Of a DNA stretch of 64,000 nucleotides, positions 40,914 through 51,054 are shown piece by piece (position 1 is the stretch's first letter; every line of letters begins with the position of its first letter). The position numbers and the translations under genes were made by a program. This stretch comes from Leisingera sp. JC1 (GTDB taxonomy: Bacteria > Pseudomonadota > Alphaproteobacteria > Rhodobacterales > Rhodobacteraceae), in NCBI RefSeq assembly GCF_001679925.1, contig NZ_LYUZ01000136.1, positions 109,185-173,184 of the forward strand. Reading direction: 5' to 3'. The notes under the pieces are model-generated. The model was not told where the DNA came from, made no database searches, and worked only from the letters and a program-made list of their open reading frames with translations.

Positions 40914-41792
40914 ATGCTCGACAGCCATGCAGAACACGCCGCGGATATCCGGGTGGAGGACGTGCGCTTTGCCGCCGGTGATGCAGAACTGGCCGGGCAG
41001 CTTTATCATCCGGCGGGACCGGCCAAGGCAGCGGTTGTGCTGAATGGCGCAACCGGGGTGCCGCAGGGCTACTACCGGCATTTCGCGCGCTGGCTGGCGG
41101 CAGAGCGGCAGATGGCTTGCCTCACTTTTGATTACAGGGACTTTGGGGCCTCGGCGCGCGTGCATCCGCGCCGGTCACAGGCCACCATGGATGATTGGGC
41201 GCTGGCGGATCAGCCAGCCGCCAGGACAGAAATGCAGCGGCACTATGCGGGCGTGCCGCTGCTGGTGATTGGCCATTCGCTGGGGGCAATGCTGATGCCC
41301 TTGCAGGACGGCCTCTCGGACGTCGCCCGCATGATCGTGGTTGCGGGCGGCTTGGTGCATCACCACGATCATCCCTGGCCCTACCGCGCGCTGGCGCTGG
41401 CCTTCTGGTTCGGCCATGTGCCGCCGCTGGTCCGCGCCTTGGGCTATCTGCCCGGGCGCGCGGTGGGGTTCGGGGCCGATTTGCCTGGCGGTGTCTACTG
41501 GCAGTGGCGGCGCTGGTGCACCACGCCGGGCAGCTACCTGCCGGAAACCGGGCTTGGCCTGCCGAAACCCCGCTGGGCGGAAACCGGCATCCCGGTGGAT
41601 TTGTTTGCGATGGCGGATGACGACGTGGTTCCGCCGCCGGCGGTCTGGCGGCTGGGCGATGCCTATGGAGGTGTGCCGCAGCGCAGGATCGTGCTGGATC
41701 CGAAGGAAGCCGGTGTTCGGAAAATCGGCCACCTTGGCGCCTTTGCCCGCGCCAATGCCCCGCTGTGGCCGCGGCTGGTGCCGCAGCTGTAG
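40914..41792 (+). CDS. alpha/beta-hydrolase
   Basis: 292 residues. The nucleophile elbow is VIGHSLGA with Ser122. An Asp in AMADDDVVPP and a late His in IGHLGAF complete a plausible triad. An early GATGVPQGYYRHFARWLA segment is typical of the serine aminopeptidase/hydrolase-4-like group. It has an excellent ribosome-binding site and lies directly under the TetR operator, suggesting ligand-induced expression. The substrate is unknown. Confidence 0.85.
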   Translation: MLDSHAEHAADIRVEDVRFAAGDAELAGQLYHPAGPAKAAVVLNGATGVPQGYYRHFARWLAAERQMACLTFDYRDFGASARVHPRRSQATMDDWALADQPAARTEMQRHYAGVPLLVIGHSLGAMLMPLQDGLSDVARMIVVAGGLVHHHDHPWPYRALALAFWFGHVPPLVRALGYLPGRAVGFGADLPGGVYWQWRRWCTTPGSYLPETGLGLPKPRWAETGIPVDLFAMADDDVVPPPAVWRLGDAYGGVPQRRIVLDPKEAGVRKIGHLGAFARANAPLWPRLVPQL

Positions 41793-41841
41793 AGCTTGCG
41801 TGCGGGGCTATCCGGCAGTCCGGCTCAGGGCTGCCCGCGGC

Positions 41842-42309
41842 TCAGGCGGACCGGCTCAGACGCTCTTCGGTGATGCGGGCGTAATCCGCTAACCGCAGCT
41901 TGAAGCGGCGGTTCAGATTGCTGCGTGCCAGTTTCAGCGATTGCACCAGCAGCCGCCCGGTCAGCGAGGTCGGCGACAGTTTGAGCCGCACCGACATCCG
42001 GGTCCGCTGCGGCGACAGCGCCAGCAGCTCAACCTCTGTCCGCCCTTCGATACCGCTGCCGCTGCCCTCCAGCACCATGCCCGACGGCGGCGAGTAGGAG
42101 GCCATTGTCAGTTTGATCTCGCGCGGCTTGCCGCGGAACCGGAAGGCAAGGTCCCAGGCCAGACCGTCTTCCGGGCGGGTCAGCTCGCCGGTGCGCTGCA
42201 GCTCAATGCCGCGCCGCAGGGCGGACCGCTCCAGCAAGGCGAAATCCGAGATCGCGCCGAACACCTCGGCAATCGGGGCATCGATGTCTTCTTTGCTGTG
42301 AAATTCCAT
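41842..42309 (-). CDS. SRPBCC-family protein
   Basis: 155 residues forming a START/Bet v 1-like fold: an N-terminal strand and helix FHSKEDIDAPIAEVFGAISDFALLER, several beta strands (EIKLTMASYSPPSGMVLEGSG, EVELLALSPQRTRMSVRLKLSP) and a long C-terminal helix. The frame is open much further upstream, but that is antisense or out of frame with nudC. It follows nudC by 56 bases on the same strand. Ligand unknown. Confidence 0.75.
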   Translation of the reverse strand: MEFHSKEDIDAPIAEVFGAISDFALLERSALRRGIELQRTGELTRPEDGLAWDLAFRFRGKPREIKLTMASYSPPSGMVLEGSGSGIEGRTEVELLALSPQRTRMSVRLKLSPTSLTGRLLVQSLKLARSNLNRRFKLRLADYARITEERLSRSA

Positions 42310-42365
42310 GTTCGCCTGCCTCGTTTGCGGCTTGGTGGCTGCGCCGTTTCCGGCAAATATGCGCT

Positions 42366-43352
42366 TTAGTCCAGCGTGTCCGCAAGCCAGTTCTTGATCA
42401 AAAACTGCGCAATCGCCCCTTTGCGCGCGGGTTTCAGAACCGGGTGTTCGCCTGCGTGGACGGTCATCATCTCCTGGCGGCTGATCCACAGCGCATCCTC
42501 GATTTCTTCCGGGTCGATGGTGATCTCTCGGCTCAGCGCCTCGCCCGCGCAGCCGAACATCAGCGACATCGGGAAGGCCCAGGGCTGACTGGACAGATAG
42601 CTGACAGCGCCGACCCGCACGCCGGTCTCCTCCAGCACTTCGCGGCGCACGGCGGCCTCCAGCGTCTCGCCCGGTTCGACAAATCCCGCGAGCAGCGAAT
42701 ACATTCCTTCGGGCCAGCCGGGGGAACGGCCCATCAGGACACTGTCGCCATGGGTGATCAGCATGATCACCACCGGGTCGGTGCGCGGAAAATGCGGCGC
42801 CTTGCAGGCCGGGCACAGCCGCTGCCAGCCGGCCTGCGCCAGATCGCTGGCAGCCCCGCAGCAGGCGCAAAACCGGTGGCTGCGGTGCCAGGCCAGCAGC
42901 GCCTTGGCGGTGGCGGCCAGTTCCGCTTCCAGCGGGGTGAGGCGGGTCATGATCCGGCGAAGCTCTGCAAAGACATGCGTATCCGGCAGGTCAGGGTGCT
43001 GCTGCTCGCTGGCGTCGGCAAAGCTGTTCAGCGCCGCCTGATCCAGATCCCGGGGCTGCCAGTCACTGATATCGCAGGCGAAGCAGGGCGCGTCGCCGGG
43101 CGCGAGCCCCAGGAATAGCGCATCCGGCTTGCGCGCGGCAGCCAGCGGATGCGCCGGGGCGGTCCAGGCCAGGCTGCAGGGCAGATCCGTCTCCGCGTCG
43201 CGCCGTGTGAGCGGTTTGCCCCGCCACACCAGCAGGACCTGCGCTCGGGGGCTGTTCCATGCTGCCTCCAGCGCCGCCGCATCGCTGCGCAAATGCGCGG
43301 CGCGCTCAAGTCCGCCGCCGCCGCCGAAGGTCACCTGTTCCGCGCGTTTCAT
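42366..43352 (-). CDS. nudC: NAD(+)/NADH diphosphatase (NudC type)
   Basis: 328 residues. An N-terminal domain is followed by a four-cysteine zinc ribbon (FCACCGAAS at 161-169 and CPAC at 180-183) and a Nudix box GFVEPGETLEAAVRREVLEE (223-242). The SQPWAFPMSLM segment after the Nudix box is the NudC subgroup marker. It cleaves NADH or the NAD cap of RNA into NMN(H) and AMP products. GGAG lies before the chosen ATG; a much longer upstream frame is not credible. Confidence 0.9.
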   Translation of the reverse strand: MKRAEQVTFGGGGGLERAAHLRSDAAALEAAWNSPRAQVLLVWRGKPLTRRDAETDLPCSLAWTAPAHPLAAARKPDALFLGLAPGDAPCFACDISDWQPRDLDQAALNSFADASEQQHPDLPDTHVFAELRRIMTRLTPLEAELAATAKALLAWHRSHRFCACCGAASDLAQAGWQRLCPACKAPHFPRTDPVVIMLITHGDSVLMGRSPGWPEGMYSLLAGFVEPGETLEAAVRREVLEETGVRVGAVSYLSSQPWAFPMSLMFGCAGEALSREITIDPEEIEDALWISRQEMMTVHAGEHPVLKPARKGAIAQFLIKNWLADTLD

Positions 43353-43638
43353 GGCAATTCTCCTATGACTGGCGGGTTTCGGGCCGCGCTCAACGGGGAA
43401 ATGCGGCAATCCATGACAGTGTGCCGCAGCCGTTGCCAGCATTCGGGCGCGATCCGCGCTTGCCTGTCGCCATGCGGCCACACCCGGCACGGCTGACGCA
43501 GGGTCATTTTGCAGCGGAGCAGGGCGCAACAGGGCGGCAGCGTAAGACGCGTGTGAAAAAGTTAACACGCACTGCAAAGGAACCTTTGCAAATCGTGGAA
43601 ACGCTGATTCAAATAACGCGAAACAAAAATGGCGCCGA

Positions 43639-45540
43639 ATGGTGCAAGAGGAGCAGCGGGCAGGCGGTGTCAGCAGAACTTCGGACATGACAGGCGGGGC
43701 GGCGGCCTCCAAGGCCCGCAGTGCCGGGGAATTGCATGTGCTGGCCACTACGGACCTGCACTGCAACCTGCTGAGCCACGATTACTATGCAAACCGGCCG
43801 GATCCCGCCATCGGGCTGTCGCGGGTGGCGGCCCTGATCGCTGAGGCGCGCGCGCAGGCCGCGGCCCGGGGGGCGGCCTGCATCCTGGTCGACAATGGCG
43901 ACGGTTTCCAGGGGGTGCCGCTGGGCGATGTCCTGCCGCAGGCCGCGGGGCCGCATCCGCTGGTGCGGGCGTTCCAGGTGCTGCAGTATGATGCGGCGGG
44001 TCTGGGCAACCACGATTTCGACATCGGTCTCGACGCGCTGGCTGCGGTCACGTCGGATATGCCCTGCCCGGTGCTGTGCACCAATCTGCGGGCGGCGCAT
44101 CCCGGCCTTATGCTGCCGTTTGCCTCCTCGGCAGTGCTGGAACGCCGGGTGCCGGGCTGCCCGGATCTGCCGCCGGTCCGGATCGGACTGCTGTCGGTTC
44201 TGCCGCCGCAGACGCTCTCGTGGTGCCGGCAGGCGCTGCAGGGACAGCTTCAGGCCGCTGGCATCGTGGAGGCCGCCGCAGAGCAGGCCGGGCAGCTGAA
44301 GGCGCAGGGCTGCGATCTGGTGCTGGCGCTGGCTCACACAGGCCTGGCGCCTGCAGGCGGCGACCGCAGCGAAAATGCCCTGGACGAACTGGCCGGGCTG
44401 CCGGACATCGATGCCCTGGTTGGCGGCCATACCCACCTGACACTGCCGCACCCGGATCACCCCTTCACCAAGCCGGTGGCGATGCCGGGGGCGCATGGTT
44501 CGCACCTTGGTGTGATCAGGCTGGAGCTGGAGTATTCCCCGGGCGGCTGGCACGTGGCTGACGGATCGGCCGCTCTGCAGCCGGTTTCGCAGCCGGGCGC
44601 GGCCGGGGCCGCAATGCCGCTGGCGGAAGAGGATCCTGACCTTGTGCAGGCGCTGGCAGAGGATCATTCCCGCACGCTGGAAAGAATGCAGGAGCCGGCA
44701 GGCCGCAGCCCGGTGGCGATGCATTCCTACTTTACCTTTTTCGCACCGGACCGCGGCCTGTCCCTGACCGCCAGCGCCCAGGCCGCTGCGGCGCGGGTGC
44801 TGTTGCGCGGCTCTGCCGGTGAAGGCCTGCCGCTCTTGTCGGCAGCGGCACCGGGCAAATTCGGCGGCCGCTCCGGTCCGCAGTCCTATACCGATATCGC
44901 GGCCGGGGATCTTTGTGCCCGCAACATTGCCGATCTTCAGGTCTTCCCGAATGAACTGCGGGTGGTTCAGGCCACCGGCGCCCAGCTGCAGGACTGGCTG
45001 GAGATGTCAGCCGGGCTGTTCAACCGGATCGTGCCGGGCAGCTCTGGCCAGCGGCTGACCGACCCGCTGCGGGCGGGGCATAACTTTGATGTGATCTTCG
45101 GGCTCAGCTACCGGATTGATGTCACGCAGCCGCCGCGGTTTTCCGCGTCCGGAGAGCTTATCAACGCGGCGGCGCAGCGGATCACGGATCTGTGCTGGCA
45201 GGGCCGTCCTGTGGACCCCGGCCAGCATTTTGCGGTTGCGGTCAACAGTTACCGGGTCAGCGGCGGCGGCCGCTTCCGGATGCTGGAGGCGGCCCGGGAG
45301 CTGCCGCTGCCGCCCTTGCGTATCCGGCAGGCGATCCGCGACTATATTGCCGGCCGGCTGCCGCCGGAGCCGCTGGCGGACGCGCCTTATCCCTGGCAGC
45401 TGGCCCCGGTGCCGGACACCTGTGCAGTGGCGGTGACCGGTCCCGGCGCAGCAGAACACCTGGCGGAGCTGCCCGCCGGGCTGGCCGTCCCGCGCGGATT
45501 TAACAGTGCGGGTTTCTGGGAGCTGGACCTGCAGCTTTAG
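43639..45540 (+). CDS. bifunctional 2',3'-cyclic-nucleotide 2'-phosphodiesterase / 5'-nucleotidase family protein
   Basis: 633 residues. The N-terminal metallophosphatase domain shows ATTDLHCNLL, VDNGDGFQG, GNHDFDIG and GGHTHL, all metal ligands. The C-terminal 5'-nucleotidase domain includes GRSGPQSYTDIAAGDLCARN and VFPNELRVVQATGAQLQDWLE. CpdB relatives are periplasmic, but no clear signal peptide is visible here; starts at 43639 or 43687 are both possible, so location is uncertain. It could process the 2',3'-cyclic products of the RNase T2. Confidence 0.85.
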   Translation: MVQEEQRAGGVSRTSDMTGGAAASKARSAGELHVLATTDLHCNLLSHDYYANRPDPAIGLSRVAALIAEARAQAAARGAACILVDNGDGFQGVPLGDVLPQAAGPHPLVRAFQVLQYDAAGLGNHDFDIGLDALAAVTSDMPCPVLCTNLRAAHPGLMLPFASSAVLERRVPGCPDLPPVRIGLLSVLPPQTLSWCRQALQGQLQAAGIVEAAAEQAGQLKAQGCDLVLALAHTGLAPAGGDRSENALDELAGLPDIDALVGGHTHLTLPHPDHPFTKPVAMPGAHGSHLGVIRLELEYSPGGWHVADGSAALQPVSQPGAAGAAMPLAEEDPDLVQALAEDHSRTLERMQEPAGRSPVAMHSYFTFFAPDRGLSLTASAQAAAARVLLRGSAGEGLPLLSAAAPGKFGGRSGPQSYTDIAAGDLCARNIADLQVFPNELRVVQATGAQLQDWLEMSAGLFNRIVPGSSGQRLTDPLRAGHNFDVIFGLSYRIDVTQPPRFSASGELINAAAQRITDLCWQGRPVDPGQHFAVAVNSYRVSGGGRFRMLEAARELPLPPLRIRQAIRDYIAGRLPPEPLADAPYPWQLAPVPDTCAVAVTGPGAAEHLAELPAGLAVPRGFNSAGFWELDLQL

Positions 45541-45600
45541 GCACCCCGAAGCGGTGCCGCAGGCGCCCTTGCCATTCCCGGCAGCGGTCCTTATATCGGG

Positions 45601-45700
45601 ATTCGAGAGGTTGGCGCGGGCAAGCGCCTCGCCAACCTGGTCAGGTCCGGAAGGAAGCAGCCACAACGAGCCCCGCTTGGGTCGATGTCCAGCCTCTCAC
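45601..45700 (+). ncRNA. ffs: signal recognition particle RNA, small bacterial (4.5S) type
   Basis: The apical SRP motif GGTCAGGTCCGGAAGGAAGC followed by AGCC is exact. Flanking arms pair to a long hairpin: GAGAGGTTGG on the left with CCAGCCTCTC on the right. The size, about 100 bases, fits the short bacterial form. The RNA binds Ffh for co-translational membrane targeting. Confidence 0.95.
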
Positions 45701-45893
45701 TTATCCCCCGCACCATTCAGGCAGAACAGTATTGCTCCCGCCCGCTTTGGCGCAATCAAAGATTGCACCGCGCCGTTGGGCCGGGCGCCACGCTGGCGCG
45801 TGGCGGGTTCCGTCTCTTCCTCTGGCCGAAAATTTCCTGGTGTGAATTGGACGCACGGCCAAGAGGGGCAATGCCCCTCCGCCTGTTCCGCGC

Positions 45894-46727
45894 TCAGAAC
45901 CGGCCGTTGTCAGCCGGGTAAACGCCGAGGATTTCCACATTGGTGGTGAAATAGCTCAGCTCGTCCATCGCCAGCTGCACATTGGCATCCTCGGGGTGGC
46001 CCTCGATATCGGCATAGAACTGCGTCGCGGTGAACGAGCCGTCCACCATGTAGCTTTCCAGCTTGGTCATGTTGATCCCATTGGTGGCAAAACCGCCCAT
46101 CGCCTTGTAGAGCGCCGCCGGGATGTTGCGGACCTGGAACACAAAGCTGGTGATCATGTTGTGGGCGCCGCGGCGGGTGTAATCGATGTCCTTGGCCATG
46201 ATCAGAAAACGGGTCGTGTTGTCGCCGTTGTCCTCAATATGGCGGGCCAGCACGTTCAGCCCGTAGATCTCGCCCGCCAGCTCGCTGGCCAGCGCGGCGG
46301 AGTGGATGTCGCCGGCCTCTGCCACGTCCCGGGCGGCACGGGCGTTGTCGGGGCTGACGCGGCCGCGGATGCCATGCTCGCGCAGGAAGGTGCCGCATTG
46401 CGGCAGCAGCACCAGATGCGAATGCGCCTCGCGGATGTCCTCCAGTTTTGCTCCCGGCACCGCCAGCAGGTTGATATGCACCCGCACAAAGGCCTCGTCG
46501 ATGATATGCAGCCCGCTGTGCGGCAGCAGCCGGTGGCTGTCGGCCACGCGGCCGTAGGTGGAGTTCTCCACCGGCAGCATCGCCTGCTCTGCCTCGCCAC
46601 TGCGCACCGCCTCCAGAATCTCCTCAAAGGTGCGGCAGGGCAGCACCTCCATGCCGGGGCGGGCAATGCGGCAGGCCTCGTGGCTGTAGGAGCCAAGCTC
46701 CCCCTGAATGGCGATTTTGCGGCTCAT
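45894..46727 (-). CDS. pheA: prephenate dehydratase
   Basis: 277 residues, a monofunctional enzyme without a chorismate mutase domain. The PDT domain (about 1-185) has IAIQGELGSYSHEACR, the MLPVENSTYGRVADSHRLL block and the catalytic TRFLIM segment (the T-R-F motif). A C-terminal ACT domain (about 200-275) contains NMTKLESYMVDG, the phenylalanine-binding ESRP-like position. It converts prephenate to phenylpyruvate. GGGGA lies eight bases before the ATG. It is divergent from the cytochrome c gene. Confidence 0.93.
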   Translation of the reverse strand: MSRKIAIQGELGSYSHEACRIARPGMEVLPCRTFEEILEAVRSGEAEQAMLPVENSTYGRVADSHRLLPHSGLHIIDEAFVRVHINLLAVPGAKLEDIREAHSHLVLLPQCGTFLREHGIRGRVSPDNARAARDVAEAGDIHSAALASELAGEIYGLNVLARHIEDNGDNTTRFLIMAKDIDYTRRGAHNMITSFVFQVRNIPAALYKAMGGFATNGINMTKLESYMVDGSFTATQFYADIEGHPEDANVQLAMDELSYFTTNVEILGVYPADNGRF

Positions 46728-46846
46728 GGGTGTGTTCCCCGTGCAAAACTTCAAGAATTGGGCGTTTCGTCGCGCTGTCTATACCTTGCCACTTGCAAGG
46801 GGAAGCCTTAGACACCCGGGCAGACAGCTAAATGGACCCGCGATTC

Positions 46847-47356
46847 ATGTTTGACACAATGACCCTTACCAAAGCGACCGCAGGCGTCTGCGGCGCGTTC
46901 CTGGTTCTCCTGCTGGGCAAATGGGCTGCCAGCAGCCTGTATCACGTGGACAGCCATGGTGAGGCCGCCTATGTGATCGAAGTTGCCGCGGCCGAAGATG
47001 CCGGCGGCGATGAGCCGCAAGTCAGCTTTGAAGAGCTGATGGCCTCCGCCGACGCCGCAAAAGGCGCCAAGGTATTCAAGAAATGCTCCGCTTGCCACAA
47101 GCTGGAAGACGGCGCCAACGCAACCGGCCCGTATCTGTACGGTGTGGTTGGCCGCGACATCGCTTCGGCATCCGGTTTCGGCTATTCCGGCGCGCTGACC
47201 GGTCTGGCCGGCAAGGCCTGGACCCCGGAAGAGCTGGACGCCTTCCTGACCAAACCGTCGGCCTACGCATCGGGCACCACCATGTCGTTCTCCGGCCTGA
47301 AGAAACAGGGCGACCGGGTGAACCTCATCGCCTACCTGGACAGCCTGGACAACTAA
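46847..47356 (+). CDS. membrane-anchored c-type cytochrome (CycM / cytochrome cy-like)
   Basis: 169 residues. An N-terminal membrane anchor (about 8-27, ATAGVCGAFLVLLLGKWAA) and an acidic linker precede one class I cytochrome c domain with CSACH (Cys80, Cys83, His84) and axial Met146 in SGTTMSFSG. The domain continues with DRVNLIAYLDSL. Such proteins carry electrons from the bc1 complex to terminal oxidases. An ATG five codons upstream is also in frame; neither has a clear ribosome-binding site. A strong terminator follows. Confidence 0.9.
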   Translation: MFDTMTLTKATAGVCGAFLVLLLGKWAASSLYHVDSHGEAAYVIEVAAAEDAGGDEPQVSFEELMASADAAKGAKVFKKCSACHKLEDGANATGPYLYGVVGRDIASASGFGYSGALTGLAGKAWTPEELDAFLTKPSAYASGTTMSFSGLKKQGDRVNLIAYLDSLDN

Positions 47357-47385
47357 TCCTGTCCGCTGTCCCAGCCATCCAATTG

Positions 47386-47418
47386 AAAAAGCCGCTGCGG
47401 TAAGCAGCGGCTTTTTTG
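47386..47418. terminator. terminator between the cytochrome c and DUF333 genes
   Basis: AAAAAGCCGCTGC pairs exactly with GCAGCGGCTTTTT across a five-base loop. A and T runs on both sides suit convergent transcription. Confidence 0.92.
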
Positions 47419-47441
47419 ATGTTCGCGTGAGTGGTCCTTGC

Positions 47442-47678
47442 TCAGGCCGGATTGTTTTCCCGGTAATAGGCCAGCGCATCGCGCTCCGTGCCGTCGGGCA
47501 GGATGCAGACGCCGATCGTGCCCGCCTTGCCGCTGCGCAGCACGTAGCTGCCGCCGGTCTGCACGCAATAGGCCTCTTCCGGGCTGGTGTAGACGACTTC
47601 CTCTTCCTGCTGGGCGCAGGCGCTGAGCGCGGCGGCCCCGGCAACCGCAAGGGCGGCAAATCTCATTGACTTCAGCAT
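47442..47678 (-). CDS. small DUF333 lipoprotein
   Basis: 78 residues. MLKSMRFAALAVAGAAALSAC is a lipoprotein signal with lipobox LSAC. The mature part YCVQTGGSYVLRSGKAG and GVCILPDGTERDALAYYREN matches DUF333 (the Cys-x-Gln-x-Gly-Gly and Cys-x-(F/L)-(P)-D-G pattern). The function is unknown. GGGAG precedes the ATG; an upstream in-frame start is unlikely. Confidence 0.8.
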   Translation of the reverse strand: MLKSMRFAALAVAGAAALSACAQQEEEVVYTSPEEAYCVQTGGSYVLRSGKAGTIGVCILPDGTERDALAYYRENNPA

Positions 47679-47895
47679 CGCAAACTCCCTCGTTTCATAA
47701 CGCAATCGTGATATGAGGCTGGCAGGCAATTTTATTGCGGGCAAGCGCGGCCTTGAAAATGCGTGGTTTTCGGCTGCTTTGTGCCAAGAGAGCCGGGGAT
47801 ATCACCTAATCTCAACTTGAATGTTACCGCCCCCGGACATTAGCTTGGGGCCGGATAACCCGGGCCAAAGTTCCGGGCACAGGAGGTCATGGCAG

Positions 47896-49809
47896 ATGAA
47901 TACCGCCCAAGCTGCAGCGCGTGTGCGCGCCAAGGACAGAGTGAACCCGCTGCAGGCCGCCGCCGCGCTTGCGCTCGGCTTGATCCTGACGCTGGCCGCC
48001 GTCACGCTGGCGCGGGCGGAGGAGACCATCATCAAGGCGCATGGCTTTGCCGAATTCGGAGAGCTGAAATACCAGCAGGGTTTTGACCATTTCGACTACG
48101 TGAATCCTGAGGCCCCCAAGGGCGGCGAATTGTCGATCTCTGCCGTCGGCACTTTCGACAGCATGAACCCCTACACCCGCAAGGGCCGGGCAGGGGCGCT
48201 GTCCTCAGCCCAGTTCGAAAGCCTGCTGGTGGACTCCTATGACGAGCCCGGCTCCTACTACGGCCTGATTGCCGAAAGCCTGGAATACCCGGAAAGCCAG
48301 GACTGGGTGATTTTCAACCTGCGTCCCGAAGCAAAGTTTTCTGACGGCAGCCCGGTCACCGCGGATGATGTGGTGTTCTCCCACAACATCTTGCTGGAGC
48401 AGGGGTTGAAATCTTATGCCGAAGCGGTGCGCAAACGTATCCCCAAGGCCGAGGCGCTGGGACCGCACCGGGTGAAATTCTACTTCTCCCCGGATTTCCC
48501 GCGCCGGGCGATGATCACCCAGGTCGGCGGCACCTCAGTCTTTTCCAAGGCCTGGTTCGAGGCTGACCCGGAAAACCGCCGCATTGACGAGCCCCGCCTG
48601 GATCCGGGCATCGGCTCCGGGCCTTATGTTCTGGAAAGCGCCGACGTGAACCAGCGCATCGTCTACAAGCGCAACCCGGACTACTGGGGCAAGGGCCTCA
48701 ACGTGAACGTTGGCCGCCATAACTATGACCGCATCCGGGTCGAGTATTTCGGCGATGATGTTGCCGCGATGGAGGGATTCAAGGCCGGGGTCTATACCCT
48801 GCGCCCCGAAAACAACTCCAAGAACTGGGCCTCCAACTATGAATTCGCCGCAGTCGACAAGGGCCATGTGATCAAGGGTGAGTTCCCCGACGGCAACGTG
48901 CCGGCCGCCAGCGGGTTTGTGATGAACCTGCTGAAACCCAAGTTCCAGGACATCCGCGTGCGCGAGGCGATGCAGCTGGCGTTCAATTTCGAATGGACCA
49001 ACGAAAGCCTGCAGTATGGGCTGTTCCGGCATCGCTCCTCCTTCTGGCAGGATTCGCCGCTGGCCGCCGAGGGCCTGCCCGAGGGCCGCGAGAAAGAGGT
49101 GCTGGAGGCGCTGGGCGATCAGATCGACCCGTCCATCCTGACCACTGAGCCGGTGATGGCACATGCCTCCAAGGCGTCGCGCCCCGGCGACCGCAAGAAC
49201 CTGCGCCGGGCAATGAAACTGCTGGACGAGGCCGGCTGGACCGTCGGCGATGACGGCATGCGCCGCAACGCGCAAGGCGAGCCGCTGAAGGTCGAATTCC
49301 TCGCCGACAGCCCGACCATCGAACGCATCGTGCAGCCCTATGTCGCCAACCTGCGCACCATGGGTGTGGATGCGGTGCTGAACCGGGTCGATTATGCCCA
49401 GTACACCAGCCGCCGCCGAGAGAAGGAGTTCGACATGATCTCCTCTGCCTATCCGATGTCGCTGGAGCCTTCGACCGGCCTGTACCAGTACTTCGGCTCC
49501 GAGGCGCATGAGTATTCGGTGTTCAACCCGGCAGGCCTGGCAGATCCGGCGGTGGATGCGCTGATCGGCAACATCGTCGATGCCAAGACCCAGGAAGAGC
49601 TGCGCGCCAACGCCCGCGCGCTGGACCGGGTGCTGCGGGCCAAGCGCTTTGTGGTGCCGACCTGGTATCTGGATGTGAACTGGATTGCCTATTGGGACAT
49701 GTACCGCCAGCCGGAAAACCTGCCGCCTTATGACACCGGTCTTCTGGACCTGTGGTGGATTGATGCTGAGCGCGAGGCGGAGCTGAAAGCCGCCGGCGCG
49801 CTGCGGTAA
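47896..49809 (+). CDS. yejA: peptide ABC transporter substrate-binding protein (YejA type)
   Basis: 637 residues. The N-terminal segment [18 protein letters not shown] is a signal peptide behind a long basic n-region. The mature protein is a family 5 solute-binding protein: [33 protein letters not shown] is the YejA-specific opening, followed by [15 protein letters not shown] and NPDYWG. YejABEF imports peptides and, in other bacteria, peptide antibiotics such as microcin C-like compounds. AGGAGG lies nine bases upstream. First gene of a four-gene operon; the next starts ten bases later. Confidence 0.9.
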   Translation: MNTAQAAARVRAKDRVNPLQAAAALALGLILTLAAVTLARAEETIIKAHGFAEFGELKYQQGFDHFDYVNPEAPKGGELSISAVGTFDSMNPYTRKGRAGALSSAQFESLLVDSYDEPGSYYGLIAESLEYPESQDWVIFNLRPEAKFSDGSPVTADDVVFSHNILLEQGLKSYAEAVRKRIPKAEALGPHRVKFYFSPDFPRRAMITQVGGTSVFSKAWFEADPENRRIDEPRLDPGIGSGPYVLESADVNQRIVYKRNPDYWGKGLNVNVGRHNYDRIRVEYFGDDVAAMEGFKAGVYTLRPENNSKNWASNYEFAAVDKGHVIKGEFPDGNVPAASGFVMNLLKPKFQDIRVREAMQLAFNFEWTNESLQYGLFRHRSSFWQDSPLAAEGLPEGREKEVLEALGDQIDPSILTTEPVMAHASKASRPGDRKNLRRAMKLLDEAGWTVGDDGMRRNAQGEPLKVEFLADSPTIERIVQPYVANLRTMGVDAVLNRVDYAQYTSRRREKEFDMISSAYPMSLEPSTGLYQYFGSEAHEYSVFNPAGLADPAVDALIGNIVDAKTQEELRANARALDRVLRAKRFVVPTWYLDVNWIAYWDMYRQPENLPPYDTGLLDLWWIDAEREAELKAAGALR

Positions 49810-49819
49810 GGGACCTGAG

Positions 49820-50905
49820 ATGGCAGCCTATATCCTCCGGCGTCTGTTGCTGGTGATCCCGACGCTGTTCGGCATTCTGGTGGTGAACTTTGCCCTGGTG
49901 CAATTCGTGCCCGGCGGTCCCGTCGAACAGATCATTGCCCAGCTTGAGGGCGGCGGCGACGTGTTCGAAGGTTTCGCCGGCGGCGGCGGGGATGCGGGTA
50001 CCGAGGCGATCAGTGCCAATGAAAACTACGCCGGCCGCCAGGGTCTGCCGCCGGAGCTGATCAAGGAACTGGAAGAACAGTTTGGCCTCGACAAGCCGCC
50101 CTTGGAACGCTTTCTGACGATGCTGGGAAACTACGCCCGCTTTGATTTCGGAGAGAGCTATTTCCGCAAGATCGACGTGACCGACCTGGTGCTGGAGAAA
50201 ATGCCGGTCTCGATCTCGCTCGGCCTGTGGTCGACGCTGATTGCCTATCTGATCTCGATCCCGATGGGCATCCGCAAGGCAATGCGCGACGGCTCGCCCT
50301 TCGATACCTGGACCAGCGGCGTGATCATCGCCGCCTACGCGATCCCCGGTTTCCTCTTTGCCATCATGCTGCTGGTGCTGTTTGCCGGCGGCTCCTACTG
50401 GCAGATCTTCCCCCTGCGCGGGCTGACGTCGGACAACTGGGAAAGCCTCAGCCTGTTCGGCAAGATCGCGGATTATTTCTGGCACATCGCGCTGCCGGTC
50501 ACCGCCTCCACCATAGCGGCCTTTGCGACGCTGACGCTGCTGACCAAGAACTCCTTCCTCGACGAGATCAAGAAGCAATACGTCATGACCGCTCGCGCCA
50601 AGGGCCTGAGTGAGAACCGGGTGCTCTACGGCCATGTGTTCCGCAACGCGATGCTGATTGTGATTGCGGGCTTCCCGGCGGTGTTCATCGGCGTGTTCTT
50701 TGCAGGCTCCCTGATCATCGAGACAATCTTCTCGCTCGACGGCCTCGGCCGGCTGGGGTTCGAGGCCGCAGTGGCGCGCGACTACCCGGTGATGTTCGGC
50801 ACCATGTATATCTTCGGCCTGATGGGGCTGGTGGTCGGCATCATCTCCGACCTGATGTATGTGGTGGTCGACCCGCGCATCGACTTTGAAAAGCGGGAGG
50901 GCTGA
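49820..50905 (+). CDS. yejB: peptide ABC transporter permease YejB
   Basis: 361 residues with six membrane segments. It starts [23 protein letters not shown], the standard DppB-type opening. It has the long insert typical of YejB (about 35-90, Gly-rich) and the EAA loop [24 protein letters not shown] that contacts the ATPase. It forms the channel with YejE. A 149-base gap with a structured repeat separates it from yejE. Confidence 0.92.
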   Translation: MAAYILRRLLLVIPTLFGILVVNFALVQFVPGGPVEQIIAQLEGGGDVFEGFAGGGGDAGTEAISANENYAGRQGLPPELIKELEEQFGLDKPPLERFLTMLGNYARFDFGESYFRKIDVTDLVLEKMPVSISLGLWSTLIAYLISIPMGIRKAMRDGSPFDTWTSGVIIAAYAIPGFLFAIMLLVLFAGGSYWQIFPLRGLTSDNWESLSLFGKIADYFWHIALPVTASTIAAFATLTLLTKNSFLDEIKKQYVMTARAKGLSENRVLYGHVFRNAMLIVIAGFPAVFIGVFFAGSLIIETIFSLDGLGRLGFEAAVARDYPVMFGTMYIFGLMGLVVGIISDLMYVVVDPRIDFEKREG

Positions 50906-50930
50906 TCCATGGCTTTCCCTATAAGTCACA

Positions 50931-51014
50931 AAGGGCGGTGCCCGGCCCGGCGGGGTGGAAGCGAAGCGCCCGCCCCGTGGGGGGCGGGACGGGCGCTGCC
51001 CGGCCTTGCGGCCG
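50931..51014 (+). repeat. dispersed 85-base palindromic repeat, copy B (between yejB and yejE)
   Basis: Nearly identical to the reverse complement of 6467-6552. The core CGCCCGCCCCGTGGGGGGCGG folds on itself, and GCCCGGCC and GGGCGGTGCC-like arms flank it. It occupies almost all of the space between two operon genes, so any hairpin would be in the operon mRNA. Confidence 0.85.
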
Positions 51015-51054
51015 TGTGTAAGATATCTGTTTTTGGGCGTGGGTGGACTAAGTG